Shown here in pieces: positions 12,501-22,100 of a DNA stretch of 64,000 nt (positions are counted from its first letter, which is position 1; each line of letters opens with the position of its first letter). Under the pieces are notes generated by a model. It ran no database searches, was not told the DNA's origin, and saw only the letters and a list, made by a program, of their open reading frames with translations. A program made the position numbers and the translations under genes. Source of the DNA: Dipteris shenzhenensis. Its lineage: Eukaryota; Polypodiophyta; Polypodiopsida; Gleicheniales. The stretch is from NCBI GenBank assembly GCA_047967505.1, contig CM106539.1. One strand, written 5' to 3'.

Positions 12501-15500
12501 CTAATCGAGATGCGGCGACACAGGGAGACACTATTGCGACAGATTAGAGACGAGTAGGATGTGACCAGGCCTCAGGATATAGAGGTAGACCTAGCACAGC
12601 GGCGCATCACAGACTTCTATGCATTTGAGTCAGCTCCAGGACACAGTGGAGTGGAGGAGGAGCCAACTGATATGAGGACAGTCTGGATCAGCAAAGGGAG
12701 AGGGACCCAGAGACCACTTACGCCATGGAGAGCGACTAGCGCACACTATTGAGGTCCAGTCTATCTCAGCTTTCCTCAGAGAAGACCGCAGAGACGAGGA
12801 GGAACTCTGGACATAGCTCAGCAGGTTCAGAGATCGAGGAGACCACGTCCCTCGCCATAGCGTGAGACGACTTGACAGCCTGAGATATTTTCACAGCTCA
12901 CCGGAGAGCCACCACGGTGTCGGGCTTTGGCTTTGGAGTCCCAGTTCTCAGTTTGCTTCAGTTTGTATTTGATTTTGCTTGAGCTCTTGAGCTCTTTAGC
13001 TTAGCATTGCTTAGCTTAGTACTCAGCAAGGGCTCCGAACGTGCCCTTTGCTTCAGCCCATTGAGGCTTGAATGAGTTTTCTTCTTGGTGTACTTTGTCC
13101 CATAGGCCCACGAGGCCTCCCGAGGACGTTGATATATATTTCTTTCTTTTCTCTTTCTCAGCGGCTCCACCCCTCAAATCGCTTTATCAGGTTTCTTTTA
13201 GTCTCATAGACCCTTTGGTCTTCCGAAGACTTTTAATAAACTCTCCCTCTCCCTCCTCCAACTTCCCCCCCTTCCCACCCCGCCCCGATAGGCTGGGATC
13301 TGAAGAGGCTAGGGTGACTGTTGAGCCTGCTGCAGAAGCTTAGGCATTTGCTGGACAGTCCGGTGATGAAGGTTGAGGTGCCGTTGCTGCTAAGGGAACT
13401 GCTGTTACTACTGGTTGGGGCTGATGGTACTACTGCACTAGCGCTAAGGCAACTACTGCCAATGCTGGAGCTGATGGATATGAGGGAACATGCCAGGGAT
13501 GAAGAATCTGCAAAATTGCACCTTCTTTATCCTATTCAAGCTCACAAAATTGCCAATGATTTCTGTGCAGTCAAACAAAACAGCCCGAACAGAACACTCA
13601 GTTCATGAATTGACTAGAGTCCGATTCGCATTGCTTTACGATTGTCATGGTAGCCTCTCTCAAATTTACTTCATGACCAGGCTCCCTTCAGGGAACCTAA
13701 ATTGCGATTCTCAATCCAGATATAAATCTGTAATTTCATCATATCCATGACCTGGAATTCTGTATGATCCTGTATCAAAGTAAAACCTTCACAACTTGCT
13801 TCGCTCCATCCAGGATAACCCTGGACGAGATGATCTCAAAAACTCACAAAGACAAGTTCTCATAAAAATGAGGTTTGCACTCTTTTTCTAGCGATAGAGT
13901 GGCTGTGATACAAACTGATACGAGCACCAAGGCCCAAGCCTGGGTGTAATCCAGGTTCTACTCTAATGCCAAGGCCTGCAAAACAATCATGAATTATATA
14001 GGGGAGCTGGCGGCTCAACTTCTAGCTGTTGATCCTGTACAAAGGTTCACCCTTCGAGTCAGAGATTAGCCAACCACCGTGCCGCATTTGTGACCACAAT
14101 CCTTGTGTCCATACCAACTACTAGTAACTTCTGTTGGAGATATCCTAGTCAAAGAGTGTGTTGGTGTTTAGTACTAGGTGATCTAGTACTAGTCTATGTA
14201 TTGTGAGTCTTGTGTGAGTGCCACGTGTCATCATGGGACTTATCCCATATGCACTAGGTGCTCCCTCTTTGCTTGCTGGTTGGCACTTCCTGCAAGAGGC
14301 GCCTGCACGTGTGGCTCCCCAAGGAGGTTGTGGAGCTCTCCATCGCCAAAATCAGGGTTTCTGAGCTGCTGCTGCATAGCTGCCTTCAACAGAGCATTTT
14401 CGGAGGTTTTCAATGCCAAGAACAGGCTTTTATTACTGCTGCTGTGTAGTCGGCCACCTGACAGCACTCTCTGCAGCATTTCGAGTCATTTGAGGGCCTT
14501 TTCGAGCGGTCTCTTGGCTTCCAGCACATCTACTACAGCGATTTTCAGACTAGTGTCCTGCTACACATTTTGGAGCTGTTCTAGGGAGCCGCCCTGCACG
14601 TTGGTGACCAGCCTTTGCACTTCGGGGTGCCCTAGTGAGCCGCTTTGCAGATTTCGGACCTGCTACAGCACTTTAGGCTGCTATCCACTCTAACAAAGCT
14701 ATTTTCAGTCATGACCTCTTTGTCTTCAAGTTCTATCCTTGTGGGAAAGTTTAAAGGGGAAGGTTTTCCCACATGGCAAACCAAAATGCAGCTTCTCCTT
14801 ATGCGTGAAGGAGTTTAGGATGTTGAGGATGACCAGGTTGAGTTACCTAATCAACAACAACAAAAGATTTGGAAGCAGTAGAATGCTAAGGCCATTGCCC
14901 TCATTGGTCTTTGCTTAGCTAACTCTCTCATCCATCATATGGACTTCAAGTCAACAACTAAGCAGATTTGGAGTCACCTCGAGACCTTTGGTAACAAAAT
15001 CACCAACTCTAAAGTTTTTTTGAAGCTCAAATTTAATGATCTGAAAATGCAAGAGAGTGATGAGTTGAGTGATCATCTAGCTTGGTTTCAATCTCTTGTT
15101 CAACAACTCTCAAGTTTGAAGAGTGTCCTTGATGATGAAGATAAAATGGCCGTCCTTATGAAGAGTATGCATGGCATTTCTCACTTTGAGCACACTCTTG
15201 AGATCCTTCGTCTTGCCACTACCATGTTTGATGATATGGTGGCCCTCCTCATTGAGAAATCATCACAATAAGGAAGCCACTCTTGCCTCTCCTATTGATC
15301 ATGCATTTGCTTCCACAAGCAAATGGAAGACCAACAAGAACATTATTTGCAGGTTTTGCAAGAGGAAAGGACTCATTGAAGCCCATTGCTTCAAGAAGAA
15401 AGCACAGGATCATACCAATCTTCTAGCTGAAGACGAAGCTGAACCTGAAGAGCCCTCGGAGGAGATACATGGAGCTACAGCAGAGGTTCATGGCCTCTCT

Positions 15501-16129
15501 CTTGACAACGAGGATCCATTTGACCAGGCTTTCTAGGCCCCTATGCTATGTGTGTTTGTGTTGAGTCAAATAAAGGTTCTCAGCCTTGAGTTGTCCCTCT
15601 AAATTGAATGTATTTGGAGTCAAAAAGAGGTACTCTACCGTGGGTTATCCCCCAAAAATGAATGTATTGTCTTTTACTTTGGTTGATGGTATTGACCACC
15701 CAGCTCAGAGTAAGGGGGGATGACGAGTGATGGTTTGCCCTTGCCGGTCGCAAGCTATTGACTGAGAAGTCACTATCACACGGGAGGTGTTGGATAGTTG
15801 GACTTGCTCTTTGTAGTATTGCGGTGGAGGGGGGATCGGTCTACTCTTGCGTGTCACACTCTTTGCTCTGAAGGAGGGTGTTGGAGATATCATAGTCAAA
15901 GAGTGTGTTGGTGTCTAGTACGAGGTGATCTAGTACTAGTCTATGTGTGTGAGTCTTGTGTGAGTGCCACGTGTCATCATGGGACTTATCCCATATGCAC
16001 TAGGTGCTAGTATGTGAGTGAGTAGCCTATATAAGACTTGTACTTCACTTGTCTTGATACACGTGATGAATGAATGAAGGCCTTCTTCATGTCTTCATTT
16101 GAGCATTATTTCGTCACCCCCCCCCCCCC

Positions 16130-16168
<39 letters not shown>

Positions 16169-19100
16169 GCTACCCTCCCTCCCGCTGCTGCCCTCCCTCT
16201 CGTTACCCTCCCTCCCGCTGCTGCCCTCCCTCCCGCTACCCTCCCTCCCGCTGCTACCCTCCCTCCCTCGCTGCTACCCTCCCGCTACCCTCCCTCCCGT
16301 TGCTACCCTCCCTCGACGCCCCCTCGCCGCCCCCTCCCTCCCGCTGCTACCCTCGACGCTCCCTCGCCGCCCCCTCGTCGCTCTCCCTCTACCCTCCCTC
16401 CCGCTGCTACCCTCCCTCGCGCTACCCCCCCTCGCCGCCCCCTCGCCGCTCTCCCTCGTGCTCTCCCTCGCCGCTCTCCCTCGCCGCTCCCCTCGCTCGT
16501 CGCTCCCCTCCCTCGCCGCTCCCCTCGCTCCTCCCCTCGTCGTCTCTCCTCCCCTCGCCGCTCAGCCCCCTCCCCTCACCGCCGCTCAACTCCTTCCCCC
16601 TCACCGCCGCTCAGCCCCCTCCCCCTCACCGCCGCTCAGCCCCCTCCCTTGTCGCTCAGCCTCCCCCTCTCTCGCTGCTTAGCCCCCTCCCTCGCCACTC
16701 AGCTCCCTCCCCCCCCCTCGTCGCTCAGCCCCCCCCCCCCCCTCCCACCCCCTCGTCGCTCAGCCCCCTCCCCCTCGTTGCTCCGCCTCCCCCTCCCTCG
16801 TCGCTCGCCCCCTCCCTCGTCGCTCAGCCCCCCCTCCCCTGTAGCTCTACTCTGCCCCCCCTCCTGTAGCTCCACTCTGCCCCTCCCCTCCCGTAGCTCC
16901 ACTCTACTCCCCCCCCTCCCGCAGCCTCTGCACCACCCCCCCTCCCTTAGCCTCTGCCCCACACCCTCCCGCAGCCTTCCCGTGGTTTGAGGGCCCTTGT
17001 CTGCTGCAAGCCTTGGCTTGCCACTGGCCTTGCGCAGGCCTGCGCACCCCTACAACAATGCTGCACAAGATCTGCCTCCCCTGGAAATCGTGCACTTGAA
17101 CAAGTCCTACAATGGCCCACAAACCCAAACAATCTCCGAAGCCAATTGTGGGAGAGATCACAAAGCGCATCTCCAGGAGTGGATTAGCAATTGACAGCCA
17201 ACCAGCCCTGAACATCGGGTGCAATGGACACCAATGCAGTTCTTTCTCCCGTAGCCATCATCTCTACTCCAATCACTGCCCCCCCCACCACTGTACCACT
17301 CAGCCTGCCCCTCACAGGAGAGGGTCACAGTCCCTCACCCCCCACACAGCTTCCTTCTGTCTCCACTACTCTTATGTCCCCCCTTCCCCTCACCCAGCAG
17401 CCTTTCTCCACTCCTCTGCCATATACAGCTAGCCTATCGCCCACGCCTCCACAGCCATACGCCATGTCCCAGTTCGCACCCCCCCGGGTCCCACCTGAGA
17501 CGATAGATTACATCTTTGCGGAGCTACATCGACTACAGGATCACACCGTAGCACAAGACCAGCTTATTCAGAGCATGCGCGAGGAGATCACTCACCTCCG
17601 TCAGGAGGTTGTCTCTCACTACTACAGTCACAGCGGCCCCGCGCACTACACCAGAGGTAGAGGAGCGGATCGCTACTATCCATACTGCTATTGCGGAGAC
17701 TACCAGATGGGTGGACGTTGCGAGACGGGCACCCAAAGCAGCAGTCTCAGCCACCATCGCCGAGCAAGAACAGAGGGCCAGTAAGGCTCTCAACATCGGA
17801 GTACGAGGTATCCCCCACGCAGATTCACTCACCCCCTTAGCGGACACGACTGCTTTTGTGACCTCTACCCTCGGCCTCGTCGAGCATGGGATCGAGCATG
17901 CATGGCGCACAGGACGGGATCCCACGCGCCCACAGCCACTCATCATCCGATTCAGGGATACTCAGGCTCGACTTGCAGCACTCAGGCAGCGTGCTACACT
18001 ACGGGACCACCCTACTATCTTCATGGATGAGGATCTCACACCTATGCTTCAGCAACGAGATGTAGCCCGTCAGGAGGGGAAGTGGGCTGTCGTCCGAGAT
18101 GGCCGCCTGTTAGTTGGCCCCCGCCGCCGAGCCCCACCAGGTACTCCAGACATGGTAGCAGACTCCCCCCCCAAATAGGGAGACATGGTCTATGAGACTC
18201 AGACTCAGCACACAGTACCCTTGGCATGCACCGTATGGAACTGTAATGGTACCCTCTGGTCTGACCCTGGGAACTTCTCAGAGTCATACACTGGACGCGA
18301 CATCGCTTTCTATACAGAGACACATGAGAGCCCCGAGCGCCCTCTCCCCTTGGTCAGTGGCTATACCTGGGAGTCAGTATTCCGTGAGGAGACCAGATAT
18401 ACTGGGGGGGTCTAAGGGTCAGGCGGAGTTGCAGTACTCCTTCGCTCAGCACTCACGAGCTTGACATCCGTGGTTAGACGGGATGCCCATGCCCGTTACC
18501 TATGGCTCCGATTCCGACGCCCCTCCACACGCAACCTCTTTATTGCAGTCTGCTATTTTCCTCCTAAGACGTCACATTTCGCACGGATGCTTCGCGAGGA
18601 TACGGGGGTATCCCCCTATCTAGATCTCTACTCAGACATTGTGGAGTTCTCCAGACGCGGAGAGGTTCTCCTAGTTGGGGATTTCAACGCAAGGACAGGT
18701 GCACGTCAGACATCACTCCTGGATTTCCACTTAGATCCGGTCCTATTACCTGAGATGGACACAGAGGACTTGGGCTTCCCTCGCTCCTTGGCTGACAGTC
18801 GCGCTCCCGTTACTGGGTATGGGCAGGCTCTTTTGGACCTTGGACGCATACATGATCTGGTCATCTACAATGGACTAGATCGGTGGCCTACCTCCTCTGG
18901 TTTCACATGTTTCCCACATGGCAGAGGAGCCAGTGTCGTCGACTATATTTGTGGGATCTTCTGCTTTAGCCCCACAGATCACTGACTTCCGCACTGCACC
19001 CTTACCCCCAGGAGCCGATCACACTTACCTTTTCTTTCATATACTTGCGTCCCGAGCCCCTCCCAGCCACACCCCTAACTATACTACCTATCATGATATA

Positions 19101-22100
19101 CACTTCGATCATAACCTCTCACCTGATTACTCAGCCCACCTAGCCTCCCTCCTCAGACACATAGGCACTATACCCTCTCTAGATCACCGAGCCACCCTTA
19201 TCACCCACTCCCTTCACAATGCAGCCCGCCACATCTTTCCTTCCACTGCCCGGTCCACCCGTCCTCCATCCGCTGGCTCTACCCCTTGCAACAGATGGTA
19301 TGATGACGAGTGCAAAGCATTACGCCGCACACTCCGACTCACAACCCAGCGAAACGCTAGGGCCAACCCACGTCTCACCAGGGATTATCGTCGACTAGTC
19401 CGTCGCAAGAAGCTAGCCTTCCTGCGCCAGAATGAGGATACGCTAGTGAGTTTAGTAGCAACTCCAAGGATTTCTGGAGGAAATTCCTAGAATGCCGATC
19501 CCCCTCCCCCCTCACGGACACTTTCCTTTGGCACACCTACGCACGCACACTCTATGATATCCCTGATTAGCCCCCTCCCGACCTCTCAGTCACCCCCCGC
19601 CCCAATTCTTGTATCCTCTTCACAACCCAGGGAGTCACCCACGCAGCACATAAGCTTCATAACGGTCAAGCTAAGGATCATGAGGGCCTATGCACAGAGT
19701 TTGTTGCCTATGGCATCAAAACTCTAGCCCCCATCTTGGCAACGCTGTTCAATGAAGCTGTCTGTCACGGGTTCCCTAGAGCCTGGACCCTGAACACTAT
19801 CACACCCATCCACAAAGCAGGAGATCCCATGGATCCAGGGAATTACAGGACCATCATGGTTGGACATGTTATGTCCAAGATCTATGCATCAGTGTTAGAT
19901 GGCGAGGTCAGTGCTCGCGCAGAGATACAGGGGCTCAGGGCTTCCGGACAGGCCGGCTTCAGGACGGATCACTCGACTTACGATCACATTTTTACACTTA
20001 GAGGGATCATTGAGGAGGCCAGACACAGGAGACAGAAAGTATATTGTTGCTCTGTGGATTTCCGCAAGGCATTCGACACCGTTCCCCGCGTCCGACTCAT
20101 CAGACGTCTGCAGGAGTTAGGCTACAACTCGGCGATTATCTGGGCAGTACTAGCTCTCTATGAGCGGGTGACAGGGCAGGTCAGGATTGGCACCAGCTGG
20201 ACCCCAGAGATCACGAGCACTATCAGAGTCAAACAAGGATGTCCCTTGTCACCGACTCTATTTTGCCTCTACATCGACGAGCTCGAGACCACCATCAGGA
20301 CACTCGGAGGTGCAGGCTGCTCTCTTGCGGAGACTGCCATCCAGATTCTCCTATACGCAGACGATGTAGTACTACTATCCTCTTTTGCTACTGGTCTTCA
20401 GCGCTTGAATCTCTCGCATCAAAGCTTTGGCCCCTTAGGATGTATCCGTGAAGTTGCAGTTACCTTAGACATGGACCATGCATCCCGTTTTTTACCTGTT
20501 GTGGCTCAAGCCATATGTAGATCCGGCACTAGCAACAGTTTTAGATGTGGAGCAGGCTGAAATTGTTGATGAGGCCGAGATAGTTGAGCCTGAGCAGATC
20601 TTGTTTCATTGGTAGATCTTGTTTCATTGGTTCAAGAAAGGGACATGCAATCGACAACACTTGTATCCAGTGAAGTTCAAGCTCAAAGGCTCCCACGCGG
20701 CACCATGGGTGGAAACGGATTACCCAGACCTCCTCGCAGCATACGAGGAGACCTTTTCCATACCCTAGTTCGTGTTCCAGTAGAAGGGGGGGTCACGGGT
20801 ATCTGCAGCCCATGGCCATGCTGGCTATTGCCAGCGCATTAAACTTCAGCTGCCATGCAAGCAACCAATGCAACAGCCACTCAGGCTGGCACACAGGCAA
20901 GACAGCCATGTAGGCTGTCAGGACAGTGCCACGCCGGCAGTGGGACAGTGCCACATCATCGTTCATGTCAGCAAGCACCAGACTGCCATGTGACAGTCGG
21001 GCCACGTCAGCCAGGGGTTGGTGCAGGTTGGGTAGAGGCAAAGCCTGGTTGGTGGGTCTGTAACAGGCCAGTTGGCCAGTTTAGGGTCCAAAGGCGCCTA
21101 TAAAAGGCAGCCCCTTGGCCCTCATTCTTTATCTACTCCTACAGGTTCCAGCCTTCAGTCAGCAGCAGTCCTCAGAGCTTGGATCAGGGCAGGATAGTCT
21201 GCAGCAGCCCAGCAGCCCCCTCCAACCCTCCTTCAGTTAGTCCTCAGCTGGTCAAGATATCCAGATCCATGGATGAGAATATCCTTGATGCACGTTTTGA
21301 GCTGGTCAGGATCGTGGGGCACGCGAGCAATGTTTTTTGACTTCTGGCTGGTATTTAGAGTCTAGACCTTGTACTAACAAGTGGGCACCACCACACTTGG
21401 CACACCCTTTGGGATTGCTCCACATTTGACACCTTTGGCTTTGGTCTTCATCCCCATGCACATTTCTATCCTACCTTCACCTTTTGCATCTATCTACACA
21501 CACTCCAACACCTGCTCTTGAGAAACACTGCACACAGCCTGGCTACTATTGTTGCTGCTCTCAACACAAACACTCCCACAACCTTGTCACCATCAACCAC
21601 TCTATCACCACTGAATAACTTCTGACTAGCCTAAATACGTTCCTTCATGCTTCCTACGTCAAAGTCTACTTAATGTGCTCCGCTGATGATGCCAAAATTG
21701 TTGCTAGAAGACGCTGCTGAGACTCCCTTACGAAGATTTTGCCAAATGTATTCGGTGGGATCTCTTCGTAACTTTCGGCCGCCACCTCTATGGCTGCTTG
21801 GCTTGTCCCTTTCGCTGGCTTCTCTGGTCTCGGAACCTATTGGGGCTCAGACCATTCGACTGGGAGTTCTGGCGGGGGCTGGCTTCATCCTTTGGTTCTC
21901 ATCCTTCACCTTGGCCTTTGCTTTATCCTCTGCTTCGTGGAGTTGGTATCAATCTCGACAGCCAGCATATGGATGGACATCATGCATATCTTGGTCCTTG
22001 ATGGCTTATGGTCTAGGTTGCAAGGGTCTTCCAGAGCAGTCTTGACTGGGTAGCAGGCTGTTTCTGATAAACAGTCCCTTCTTTTGTTGTCCCACTCTTG

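Larger units (their letters stand above)
9500..13245 (+). mobile_element. Decayed LINE, copy A, internally deleted
   Basis: An ORF1 relic (9694-10747) is rich in Lys and Glu and looks coiled-coil. It contains the NRRASKALNVLVRG motif shared with the LINE at 16986. ORF2 relics follow: an endonuclease piece near 11030-11130, then RT from VKQGCSL (about 11200) through LLYADDIFLIPSS (about 11320-11360), and a C-terminal region at 11996-12750. The segment between the endonuclease and the RT palm is missing. The element ends at 13195-13245 with TCTTCCGAAGACTTTTAATAAA and a CT-rich tail, the same terminus as copy C. The 5' boundary is approximate. Confidence 0.8.
14132..16116 (+). mobile_element. 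Gag-only Copia-type LTR element (non-autonomous)
   Basis: A 5' LTR fragment (14132-14258) and a full 3' LTR (15879-16116) share the start TGTTGGAGATATC and about 120 bp. The 5' LTR lacks its 3' half and the primer-binding site. A purine run (GAAGGAGGG) precedes the 3' LTR. Inside is only a gag-like gene; about 340 bp separate it from the 3' LTR, too little for protease, integrase or polymerase. No matching target duplication was found. Confidence 0.8.
16986..20455 (+). mobile_element. LINE copy B, nearly full coding region, 3' truncated
   Basis: ORF1 (17224-18178, one frameshift) is followed 6 bp later by ORF2 (18185 on) with an endonuclease and a reverse transcriptase. The RT has an intact LLYADDVVLLSS box. 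It breaks off after the RT at about 20440-20460, where Gypsy sequence begins, so the C-terminal domain and 3' end are missing. Fewer stops than in copies A and C make it the best reference for this family here. Confidence 0.85.
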